The notes under the pieces: model-generated
Told to the model about the DNA's origin: nothing
The model's database searches: none
Seen by the model: only the letters and a program-made list of their open reading frames with translations
Origin: Cylindrodendrum hubeiense
Lineage: Eukaryota > Ascomycota > Sordariomycetes > Hypocreales > Nectriaceae
Reading direction: 5' to 3'
Assembly (NCBI GenBank): GCA_014621425.1
Contig: JAANBB010000717.1
Span: 1-13,500 of the forward strand
Length of the DNA: 13,500 nt
Part shown: piece after piece, positions 1-8,339 of the stretch
Layout of the letters: each line of letters begins with the position of its first letter
Position numbering within the stretch: position 1 is the first letter of the stretch
Program-made: the position numbers and the translations under genes

Positions 1-9
1 TTGGGTGGA

Positions 10-42
10 CAGACGCAGACAGACGCAGACGCAGATGCAGAC
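10..42. repeat. CAGACG hexamer microsatellite (imperfect)
   Basis: CAGACG units at 10-15, 20-25 and 26-31 are followed by a CAGATG variant at 32-37, with a shortened CAGA spacer at 16-19. The tract runs almost directly into the GGCT array. The open frame that starts at the window edge translates this as a Thr/Asp/Ala-rich low-complexity run, so that frame is not good evidence for a gene. Confidence 0.8.
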
Positions 43-44
43 CA

Positions 45-72
45 GGCTGGCTGGCTGGCTGGCTGGCTGGCT
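45..72. repeat. (GGCT)7 tetranucleotide microsatellite
   Basis: Seven perfect GGCT units stand in tandem. A tetranucleotide array shifts reading frame whenever a unit is gained or lost, which argues against coding use here. It is likely to vary in length between isolates. Confidence 0.95.
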
Positions 73-96
73 GTACCTGTGTGGACTTGGGCGTGC

Positions 97-135
97 GGGC
101 AGGGCAGCGGGCAGCGGCTTGGGGCAGCGGGCGGG
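97..135 (+). repeat. G-run cluster with three GCAGCGG units
   Basis: GCAGCGG occurs at 104-110, 111-117 and 124-130. The interval holds six runs of at least three G in 39 bases (97-99, 102-104, 109-111, 121-124, 129-131, 133-135), so the plus strand could form a G-quadruplex, although one loop is nine bases. Function is unknown. Confidence 0.6.
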
Positions 136-548
136 AGAGCCCAGCGGAGGGCGGTAGCGGGTAGCGAGGGAGGCAAGGAACCTACGTTGGCCCTGGAGGT
201 GGTGCTAGCCCACAGCGTCCAGCGGGTGGGCCACAGAGGGGTGTTGGCGGGCATTGTCGCTCCCAAGGGCTGGGTTCAGTGAGCTGAGGTGGTTTTCCAG
301 GTACCGGCCTGGGTGAAAGTGGGGAGAGCGAGTGCGAGAGCGGGCGGGGGAGGTACCCTGCTGTACTTGTCGCCTGGGAACCGGTCCCTCAAGTTCGAGG
401 GGCGTCGGCGCGGGCAGTCTACAGGCGCGCAATATCTCCAGCTGTTCCCCCTCAGCGTCCAAAACCCGTCCCCCGTCGCTTCGGCACGCCATGAGGGGAT
501 GGTCGGATGGGTGGGTGCTGGCTTGTCGTCGGGTGTCTCGTGCTCGTG

Positions 549-562
549 CCCCCCCTCCCCCC
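549..562 (+). other. Polypyrimidine tract (C7-T-C6)
   Basis: The C7TC6 tract is followed at once by AG, so it resembles a strong 3' splice acceptor. An ATG at 572 lies just downstream and opens a 75-codon frame ending at 799. I see no matching donor and branch point that I trust, and the encoded peptide is Pro/Ser/Gly-rich and unrecognised. It may equally be simple low-complexity DNA. Confidence 0.3.
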
Positions 563-589
563 AGTTGATTCATGGCCGAATGCAAAGGT

Positions 590-604
590 ACCTACCTACC
601 TACC
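590..604. repeat. (ACCT)3 ACC microsatellite
   Basis: This is a short perfect ACCT tract. Related degenerate CCTAC motifs recur at about 835-862. Dispersed ACCT/AGGT tracts are typical of Sordariomycete intergenic DNA (general knowledge, not checked here). Confidence 0.8.
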
Positions 605-1024
605 GACCTGGGCCCCGGGAGCCCCAGCCTACCGACAGAGCCAAGGAGCCATCCAATCCTCCCAGGCGTCTGGCAGCCTAAAAGCAGCAAGCTGGAGGAG
701 ACCGGGTGGCCGGCACCAGGGGCCAACCTCGCCCCAGGCCAAATCCAGCAGCAATCGAGCGCTTGGCCTGTCCTGGACATGACACGGGCGCTTCCATGAA
801 TCCTCTCGGCCACTGCTCGTCTGTTTCGCCTGCTTACTACCTACGGTCCCTACCTTACCTACGTGCTTGCCAAGGGAGGCTGGTGTACTCAGCTCGGCTC
901 ACCCAAGGCACAGAATGTAGTGGTACTTTCCATTGCTCTACAGTGTAATCATTACTAGCTTCAGTATAAGCTCCCGTCATGGAGCCGAGACCAAAAGTAA
1001 CACATGGGTACCCGCTGCTTACTC

Positions 1025-1038
1025 GGTCCTTGGTCCTT
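1025..1038. repeat. GGTCCTT tandem duplication
   Basis: Two perfect adjacent GGTCCTT copies occur here, a small slippage-type duplication in the GC-normal segment. Confidence 0.7.
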
Positions 1039-1479
1039 GGCCCAGCTGCATCAGCGCCGCAGCGGGCACACGCCAGCGAGGGACCCGACTCGGTCGGCTC
1101 ACTGCAACCAAAGGCCCCGAAGTGGCCGTCCCAGACCGGCATAGACTTGGCTTGTCATGAAACCATGTTGACACGCCCAGGATCTGCTGCAGCAGAAAAG
1201 AGGGAAAAAAGTAACCAACGCGCCTAAGCTTACTGCCGCTGTTCATGCTCCCGCAGAACACCGTGAAGTCGTGCCCCCGTTGGTACTTACAAAGCGCCGG
1301 CCGGGGTTGCTTCTGGCGCCGGCTGAGCCACTCAGGCGGACGTCAACACCTAACCAACTTCGATCCGATGCCCCTCTCTGCTGTGCATAGTGCGCCACAG
1401 TTGGCGAACGCATCCATCCACGAGGTACACCCCAGGTACCGGGGTGCGGTGCAGCTTCATCAACAAATCTTGCCTCGCC

Positions 1480-1515
1480 TCGCCCTCGCCATCGCCCTCG
1501 CCATCGCCATCGCCC
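1480..1515. repeat. TCGCCM hexamer tandem array, six units
   Basis: Six consecutive hexamers alternate between TCGCCC and TCGCCA. Because the unit is six bases it keeps frame: on the minus strand it reads as alternating Gly-Asp and Gly-Glu dipeptides inside a 69-codon open frame (1350-1559). An acidic Gly-Asp/Glu linker is possible in a real protein, but the rest of that frame is not recognisable. I call it a repeat, not a gene. Confidence 0.8.
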
Positions 1516-1797
1516 TTCATCAATGTTCGACCGTTTTCGACGTAAGCAACCCGCCGCATCCACCGCCGCCCTTGTCTCTCCCACGACAGTCACCCGCTTC
1601 TGGTTGGCCTAGCTTACACCTGTCTTTGATTGAGGTCACACCGCAATAGCCTAAACTTAGCGTCCTGGAACAGCAGCCCGCGTATTGAAAGCTCCATCAG
1701 TGGTCCAAGGTGGATGCAAAGGGCAGCAGCTTGGAGAGTGGCTCATTCGGCTGACGACCATGTATGATGACATATTCGCCCGCGTACGTTATTGATG

Positions 1798-2112
1798 TCA
1801 AAGTGTATAGCATTTGTTTCGCGCTCGCGGACTGGCCACATCACTGATGCTGAAATCACGGCCGCAAGTGCAGTAGAACCAAGGATGTCTTAACACTCCG
1901 CAGGTCGATAAACAATGACACGCGCGTGTTCTCTGACACCACTTCCATCTGCTCGCAACCTCAAAGCCATCCGCTGCCGCCCCTGATTGGTAGCACCCTG
2001 CAGATCTGACTGCAATGCAGTTACAGGGCGAATAAAGATGGGCTTCTCGATACCCGGCGGGTTGACTAAGCGAGCTTAGGCCCCCCCCTCTCCCTTGGAG
2101 AGGGGGCGACAA
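1798..2112 (-). CDS. Doubtful 104-codon Cys-rich open frame at the isochore edge
   Basis: This open frame encodes a peptide with ten cysteines, mostly in the central and C-terminal parts, in CxC-like spacings (PCNC, ACHC, YCTC). I do not recognise it. It has no clear N-terminal signal peptide: the start is Pro/Gly/Ser-rich, not hydrophobic. Its first codons are made of the 2084-2106 hairpin. Small Cys-rich proteins at the edge of AT-rich isochores are a known setting for fungal effectors, but a secreted effector would need a signal peptide. The frame is more likely fortuitous. Transcript or homologue evidence would be needed to accept it. Confidence 0.12.
   Translation of the reverse strand: MSPPLQGRGGGLSSLSQPAGYREAHLYSPCNCIAVRSAGCYQSGAAADGFEVASRWKWCQRTRACHCLSTCGVLRHPWFYCTCGRDFSISDVASPRARNKCYTL
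1996..2028. repeat. Nested hairpin near the boundary
   Basis: The outer arms CCCTG (1996-2000) and CAGGG (2024-2028) pair. Inside them CTGCA (2010-2014) and TGCAG (2016-2020) form an 11-base near-perfect palindrome. This is the first of three hairpins packed into about 110 bp immediately before the composition switch. Confidence 0.5.
2066..2079. repeat. 6-bp stem hairpin, CTAAGC/GCTTAG
   Basis: The arms CTAAGC (2066-2071) and GCTTAG (2074-2079) are perfect reverse complements separated by GA. It lies five bases before the larger hairpin at 2084-2106. Confidence 0.6.
2084..2106. repeat. 10-bp perfect GC-rich hairpin at the GC/AT boundary
   Basis: The arms CCCCCTCTCC (2084-2093) and GGAGAGGGGG (2097-2106) pair perfectly around a CTT loop. 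In RNA it would be a very stable stem-loop. It is the last GC-rich element before the AT-rich block, with only about 40 transitional bases after it. It could be a transposon terminus, a fragile or recombinogenic junction, or chance. There is no T-run of a terminator type directly after it in either direction. Confidence 0.75.
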
Positions 2113-2864
2113 AACCCATATCTGCGTCGATTGCTATATCCTTTTATATAAAAGAATTTAAGAAGGAATTAAAAATATATAAAAATATATATAAAATATT
2201 TTATATAGATTTATAAATAGAAGTATTTTTAGAATATTTAAATATTTTATATTTTATTTTTAAATAAGTTTTAATAGATTTTAAAATTAAGTATTTTATT
2301 AATTTAAAGATAATTATAAATTTTATCTTAATAATTCTATATTAAATAATGTTTCTAAGAATAATCTATATATATTAATAATATATTATAGAAGGAATAA
2401 AAATAAACTATTTAATCTTAGTTAACTTTTAATAAAATATAAAATTGAAAGGTTTAATTTATCTATTAACAATAATTAAAATATTATAATAGAAAATATT
2501 TATAATAAAAAGTTTAATAGAACTAATTTTATAATATAATCTATGAGTATTAAATATTAGAATTATTTAATATTTAAGGCAATTATTAGCTGTGTATAAT
2601 GTTTTACTATCTATATATAATTCCTATATATATATAACTTTCTTATTACTTTTATTAGCTTAAAAAATTAATCTCTCTCTATATAAATAATGAAAGATAA
2701 TAAAGTCAGTATTATTAATAATTATTATACCCATATTAAGTTTATAATTATAATATCCTATTATTATTATATTAAGATAATACAATTTTAATCTCTTATA
2801 TCTAAATTCTTAGCTTAATAATAAGTAATTAAAATTATATTATATTATAATAATATTATTAAGA

Positions 2865-2890
2865 TTAGTTAGTAATTAGTGACTAACTAA
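2865..2890. repeat. 9-bp stem hairpin TTAGTTAGT/ACTAACTAA
   Basis: The arms at 2865-2873 and 2882-2890 are perfect reverse complements around an 8-base loop. It marks the left edge of a patch that keeps more CpA than its surroundings. Confidence 0.6.
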
Positions 2891-3010
2891 AATCACAACC
2901 CTGATTATATCCTATAACTTTCTCTTTATATACAATATAACTAATATCTTAATATCTTCATATAAGTATACAGATATATAAGAGGATCTAGTCTACACAA
3001 TCCTGTAATA
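2882..3010 (+). mobile_element. Possible decayed LTR fragment
   Basis: This short patch retains cytosines in C-rich words (ATCACAACCCTG near 2891, GTCTACACAATCCTG near 2991) and a TATATAAGAGG element near 2976 that resembles an LTR promoter followed by a short R-like region. I found no second copy elsewhere in the window and no clear TG...CA ends or target duplication. Resemblance to a fungal LTR is therefore only suggestive. A solo LTR or a random less-mutated patch are both possible. Confidence 0.2.
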
Positions 3011-4660
3011 TACATAATATTCAAAAAGAAATAATTTAAGTATAATCAAAGACAATATAATTAATATTCTAAGTTAATTAAGAAAAGTTATATTATTAAT
3101 ATAATAATATCTCTTTATAATAAGATAGAGAATATTATTAAATTAAGGGGAATCTAAATATAGAGATTTTCTAAAAGAATACTACAAAGAATATATAATT
3201 CATATACTTAGCTAAGTTTGAAAATTATTATTCTTCTTCTTATTATTATATTTTATAAATAGATAGATATAATTACGAATAATAACTCTTATAGTATTAA
3301 AAAGATCTTAAAATAAATTATTAATTTTAAATACCTCCTCTCTCCTAGATATAGATATTAAATAAAATAAAATTAGAATAATATATTCTTATAATACTCT
3401 TACAGGAGGTATATAGGAATTCTATACTTATAATGTTAATACAAATAAGAATTTATTAGAATTAAGATATTAGGATAAAAACAGAGTATAATAAACATAA
3501 AATAAGAGTATATTATATAGATATTTAAAATATCCTACGCCTAGATCTCTATATAGACTTATTAGATAAATATAATAAAACTATTATAACTAAATAAAAC
3601 TGAATTTAAGACTCTTAACTTCTCGCTTTAAATATTAAGAATAATATAAATTAATATTAAGTTAATTATAATAGAACTAACCTTATATATAGGATTAAAT
3701 GTCTATCGTTAGATTAACTCTTTATTAAATATTATATAAAAAGTTAAGAATAATAAATATATAATATATAGATACTGAATAAAAGTAAAGTGAGGCTTTT
3801 CCCCTAGATAATTAGCTTTTTCCCTTATACAGATAAGTATAAAGATATTATAAACTTAATTAAATAAATAGATTATAGGATATTAAAGAGATAAATAAAT
3901 AATATTAAATTAATATAATTCTTTGCAAGTATTTCCTTTTAGGTATTTTCTTAGTTTCTTTAAGATCTTTTGCTTAATTATATAAATTACTATTAAACGT
4001 ATTTAATAATCTATTAAAGTTATTATTTGTATTTCTTATAGTATTTATATTATATTCTCTTAGGGAATATAGAGTGAAATGTCTTCTTTTTCTATTTAAT
4101 AACCTCTATTACCTAATGAAATTCAACATCCTTTTTTCTTTAAATTATATTGAGTATTATTAGAAAATATATTATAAAAGTCAACTTATATTTAGCTTAT
4201 CCTTTATTTAACATGTAAATTAAATCTTTTAAGTTATAGATATCTAAGGATAAGATAATATTTATTCAATTAATAATATATTAAGATTCATTTATTAATT
4301 CTTCATATTAATAAAAACCTTTAGATATAATATTACTTAATTAATTAATTTATTGAAAAGAATTCTTCCTTAAGATTATATATTATATATAATATCTTTT
4401 TTATCTTTTATATTAACTTAAGGATATTAATAAATTACTTCTAGAATGATATAATTATCTTCTATTTCATTAAGTATTAATATAATATATTCTACTCTCT
4501 ATATTTATATAAATAATTTAAGGATCTTATCTTTTTATTTTAGTATTAATAAAGGTACCTTTTTTACTTTTTAGGCTCATTATTCTCTAGAACTCTATAA
4601 ATTTAAATTTTCTTTTTAGAATTTATTAAGCTTATTAATATCTTTCTTATTGTTAAAGTT

Positions 4661-4710
4661 ATAATTATATAGAATTACGTAGAATTATATAGAATTATAC
4701 GGAATTATAT
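4661..4710. repeat. 10-bp tandem repeat, five units (AGAATTATAT)
   Basis: There are five consecutive decamers with consensus AGAATTATAT. Unit 1 (4661-4670) differs at one position; unit 2 (4671-4680, AGAATTACGT) keeps a CpG; unit 3 is exact; unit 4 (4691-4700) ends in C; unit 5 (4701-4710) starts with G. Most differences are transitions (C/T or G/A), as expected if RIP acted after the array formed. The 10-base period is close to one DNA helical turn. Confidence 0.8.
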
Positions 4711-5292
4711 AATTAATATATAGCAACTCAGTCTATATTTCCATTACATAAGTTTTCTATTATTAATTATTATATAAATATATCTTATTTAATTTATAGA
4801 GTAAATAATTTAAGTTATAATTATATTATTCTATGATCTTAGTTTATTTAGAACCTTAATATTTAATTAAAATATATTATATATTGATATTTTAGATTAT
4901 ATATATATAGGGACAACACTTTATTTTCATTTTCTGAGATTATTATATTAATACTCTTATATTATCTAATAATACAATAGTATTTTAATTTCTTATAGAA
5001 ATATAATTAAATACTGCACTCTAATTAAATAGGATTCATTTAGTATCTTTTTCTTTCTTACATATTATATATAGTTAATCTATAAGATTCCTTTATAATC
5101 TAAATAATCCAAAAATATTCTAGGATTATTCAGATAATAAGAGGAAAGGATTTTATTACTTAGACTTTATTTATTCTTCATATTATAAATAAAGAAATAT
5201 ATTTATTTATTATTATATTGATCTTATTATTTCTTGATAAGGTCTTTACATATTTTTACATTATGTTTCTATTATGTTACTTTAACTTTATT

Positions 5293-5481
5293 CTAAATTT
5301 TATATTTCTTATCTTTTAAGTCTAAATAAACTTTTAGAGTATCTTTAATAATATTATCTAACTCGTAAAATCTATTCATTAATATAATAATATTATTATT
5401 AAAAATATAGAGATTGATTATATATATTAAAGTAAGAAGGATTACTATTTTAGGTAGGAAGGACCAGAGATACAGGATCAC
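5293..5481 (-). pseudogene. Weak protein-coding relic, RIP-interrupted
   Basis: This is the longest open frame in the AT-rich block, 62 codons from a GTG, so the start is not real. The second half (from about residue 35) is hydrophilic and charged, with runs such as NRFYELDNIIKDTLKVYLDL, looking like helical protein; the first half is hydrophobic. Past the TAG at 5293-5295 the same frame continues NKVKVT, two stops, KHNVKICKDLIKK, then another stop. All four stops are TAA or TAG, as RIP makes from CAA or CAG glutamine codons. I do not recognise the family. In DNA this AT-rich, a few frames of this length are expected by chance, so it may be noise. I do not claim a function. Confidence 0.2.
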
Positions 5482-5511
5482 TTAAAAAGATAAATAAAAA
5501 GAAAGATCTCG

Positions 5512-5659
5512 AACTGGAGACCCTAAATATTATCAAGTATAAATACACAAGATATACCTTCTGAAAGAATAGCTTTATAAAGTAATAACATCTTCCCTAG
5601 CCTTCCTAATAAAGCTATTCGAATTCTATATTATGTATATTTTATATATATTCTCCGTT
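5512..5659. mobile_element. Possible short fold-back element in a less mutated patch
   Basis: The patch at about 5455-5660 keeps more GC than its surroundings. It is symmetric around about 5593. The inner arms GAATAGCTTTAT (5567-5578) and ATAAAGCTATTC (5609-5620) are perfect reverse complements. Farther out, 5541-5556 matches the reverse complement of 5627-5642 at 13 of 16 positions; two of the three differences are C/T or G/A. At the edges AACTGGAGA (5512-5520) mirrors TCTCCGTT (5652-5659) with one gap. The order is collinear, but gaps are needed and AT-rich DNA makes chance pairing easy. It could be an old MITE, a decayed LTR edge or coincidence. Confidence 0.35.
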
Positions 5660-8160
5660 GTGTTTTCCTTATTATTAGCTATACTTAAGTCCTTAAGGTT
5701 AGGTATTTTTAATATATTAAATTATAGTTTTTTATGTTTTATTAATGTAAAGACCACTCTTCCTTTAGCTTAAGTATCTAATTAAATACTTTCATTCTTT
5801 TTAAATCTAAAATTAAGAAGCTATAGTTAATAGCTGTCTAGCTATAGCCTGTGTATATAACTAACTTAGAGAGATTTATTATTAATACTTAATAAGGGAT
5901 TTCAATTGGAGGGTATTTATCTTAGTATTAGGTTATAATTCTTTTTCGATTACTTCAATATTTAGTTAGTCTCTTCTTTAAACTGTGAATGGGACATTCT
6001 TTCTTTTTAAGTATAGAAAGTTTAATAAATTTAGTTATTAACTTCCTATTATTTTAAGATTTTAATATTAATCTTAGGTTTTTTATTTAAGGATTCTTTA
6101 TTTCTTTAATTATTATAATTATTTATGTATTTTTATAAATAGATCTTTATATAGGATTCTTTTTTTTCTTTTTTCATTATAATATTAATTATATATAGTA
6201 TCTAGGATTTCTTATCTTTAATAGATATATTAATATATCTTTTAATAGAAAGAGATTTAAACTTTTAACAATCTTAACCCTTTTGTATTTACTTTTAAAA
6301 TAATTAAACTCTTTATAATTATAATATTAAATCTTAAAGTGATCCTTCTTAATAATATCTAACTATATAAATTCTAAGTCTATTCTATAGAAAATATTTA
6401 TATATTGGTTCTTATTTTAATTAGCTTCCCTACTCTTTTAATTATTAATTATTAAATTGCATTATAACCTAGATAACTTTACTAAATATAATTAGTTTCT
6501 CGCTAATTATAATATCCTGTATTTCTAATTTAAATCTTATATAGAATATTAAGATAAAGATTTATTCTTCTTATTCTTTAAGATAAGTTATATTATTCTA
6601 GAAGTTAATAATATAACTTGATATTAAGTCTTTCTATTTAAGCCTCCTAAAATATTTTTCTATATTTTATTTTTCATTAATTACTTTACATATTCTTTTA
6701 AGTTTCCTTAAAAAAACTATATATATAAGTTATAAATCATTTTAGTCTTATTTATGTATTTATTATAGGGGTTATTAAGGAAATCTCTTTAAGTTATATA
6801 AAGAGGTTTTATAATATTAATATAGAATTATTATAATCATTTAATGTATAAGATCTAACGATTTTATCTATACTTTTTCTATAAATAAGAAGAGAATTAA
6901 GTTAAATAATACAATCTTAATAAAGACTTTTTTTATATAGATAAATTATTATAAACGACTATATTCCATTTAATTAATATAGTAATTTAATTAATTATAA
7001 TATCTAGTTATTTTATTCTTATAGCTCTATTATAACTATTTATTTTAAGTATTTTATTAACTTTATAAAAAAGGGGTTTATTTTATTTCTTAATATGTTT
7101 AAATTCTTCTCTTACAATCTTATTTTTATTTTAGTTTTACATAATATTATCTTCTATAAGAGGTTAAGCTATAAATATTCTAGTAGTACTAAAGGTTATT
7201 ATTCTTGAGATTATTTAAATAATTGTTTAGAGTTTATATATTACGAAATAACCTTAAGAAAAATACTTTAAAGAGTTTAAAAAGCTTAAGAATAAGTATT
7301 AATCTAGAAGAATAAAAAGGGTCAAATTATAATCTAAATTAAATATACCTTAAGTCTTATTCTTAAAGATTACTATAAGGGAAAGCATAATAGAGATTTC
7401 TATATTCTTATAGATAGATTTAAGGAACTTTATATTAAGATAGTAGAAATATCAGAAAGTTTCTAGAATATTATATTCAACTAGATATTGATTTAATAAT
7501 AAATAATTAAAGCTATTATAAGGGAAACGTGAAATAATACAATAACAATCATAAACAGATGACTAGAAAATAATTATAAAAACTATAATAATAAGATAAA
7601 GGCCTATGGTAATATAATTATTATAAGGAGATAACTTATTATACTAGATAAATATATTAACAGGTTTTATAAATATTAGTATAAAACTATAAAATATAAA
7701 AAAGGAATATAAATAAAGAATAGAATATATGAATAATGATTAAATATAAGCATAAAGACCTAATAAAGCTTTTCTAGAGATCCTAGAAGTCTTACACCTA
7801 TTTTAAAATTAATATAAAAGAAAATTGAAAAGTATCCCTAAGAAAGATATTTAATATTATAATGCAAATAGAAACATATTAATATGCTAATATTATTATA
7901 AGGGAATATAAAAAGCAGCTCTGAATATTAATCTATTAATTAAAAGTTAAAAGTCTAACTTAAGATATATATAATAAATTCAAATAATATTAAGAAATAG
8001 TATTACTTTAAGATTGATTTTGTATTCCTAGTAAATATTATGAAGTGTTTGAATATAAGATTTATTAATCTAAATAAAGAACATAAGAGATAATAATCTA
8101 AAGAATAATAGAATAAACCTTTTCTATTATTATATAATTAAATATATGAAGAAGAATATT
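5660..8160. other. Gene-free AT-rich stretch, middle part
   Basis: No gene is visible. The plus strand from about 5570 to 5770 stays open for some 65 codons without a usable early start, with a hydrophobic translation; I treat it as chance. The 8-mer AGCTATAG recurs at 5819-5826 and 5840-5847. The remainder is RIP-type sequence with stops in every frame. Confidence 0.55.
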
Positions 8161-8167
8161 CTTATAA

Positions 8168-8337
8168 TTTCTAGAGATTCCCTTAGATATTATATACCTA
8201 GGAAGTCCGTAGGAAATCTAAGGGAAAATCTCGATTAATTCTTAGAGAGACTTCAGAAATTAAAAATAGAATTATAGGGAAATCCTAGGGGTTTCCATAA
8301 GGTTTATTTTCTATATTCTAGGAAGTCCTATAGAAGT
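8168..8337. repeat. Cluster of related direct and inverted motifs
   Basis: CTAGGAAGTCC occurs at 8198-8208 and again at 8318-8328, 120 bases apart, with partial similarity on either side (CTAGAGATTCCC at 8171 versus CTAGGGGTTTCC at 8285). The left copy is also a hairpin: TCCCTTAGAT (8179-8188) pairs with ATCTAAGGGA (8216-8225), and GAGAT (8174-8178) with ATCTC (8228-8232), with CCTA/TAGG nested inside. At 8275-8297 GGGAAATCC and GGGTTTCC face each other. A related word, CTAGAGATCCTAGAAGTC, lies near 7774. The cluster keeps GG and CC dinucleotides that are rare around it. It may be the remains of subterminal repeats of a transposon. Confidence 0.5.
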
Positions 8338-8339
8338 CT

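Larger units (their letters stand above)
1..2112. other. GC-normal segment without a recognisable gene
   Basis: This stretch has ordinary to high GC, normal CpG, CpA and TpG frequencies and no sign of RIP, in sharp contrast to what follows. It carries open frames of 70-134 codons on both strands (for example 205-585 minus, 289-681 plus, 855-1142 minus, 1245-1649 plus). They overlap each other, several run through microsatellites, and none shows a domain, motif or signal peptide that I recognise; GC-rich DNA gives such frames by chance. I could not assemble a convincing spliced gene. The short ACCT/CTAC tracts are common in Sordariomycete intergenic DNA (inference from general knowledge). It is probably intergenic or UTR sequence next to a gene outside the window. 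Confidence 0.6.
2145..4660. other. Gene-free AT-rich stretch, left part
   Basis: This stretch is pure TA/TTA/AATA-type sequence with no open frame, tRNA or readable protein motif. The only structured part is the LTR-like patch at about 2865-3010. A near-duplicate motif, CTTTTCCCCTAGATAATTAG followed by CTTTTTCCC, lies at about 3796-3825. Confidence 0.6.

Noticed and set aside
1542..1588. Intron-like segment (GTAAGC ... ACAG, 47 bases)
   Set aside because: No convincing branch point and no flanking exons that make a recognisable protein; it is also at the lower size limit for fungal introns.
1..1649. Several open frames of 69-134 codons on both strands in the GC-normal part
   Set aside because: They overlap in conflicting frames, cross microsatellites, and show no recognisable domain, motif or signal sequence; GC-rich DNA produces such frames by chance.
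2075..2110. Helitron 3' end (hairpin followed by CTRR)
   Set aside because: On the minus strand a CTAA lies a few bases after the hairpin, but the spacing is shorter than the usual 10-12 bases, the next base is G and not T, and no Helitron 5' end or helicase remnant is visible.
4661..4710. CRISPR-like array
   Set aside because: Units are 10 bp, directly adjacent and without spacers, in DNA of eukaryotic type; it is a simple tandem repeat.
5460..5560. tRNA gene on the minus strand suggested by the GTTCGA word
   Set aside because: The flanking bases do not form a T-arm or acceptor stem and there is no A box or anticodon arm.
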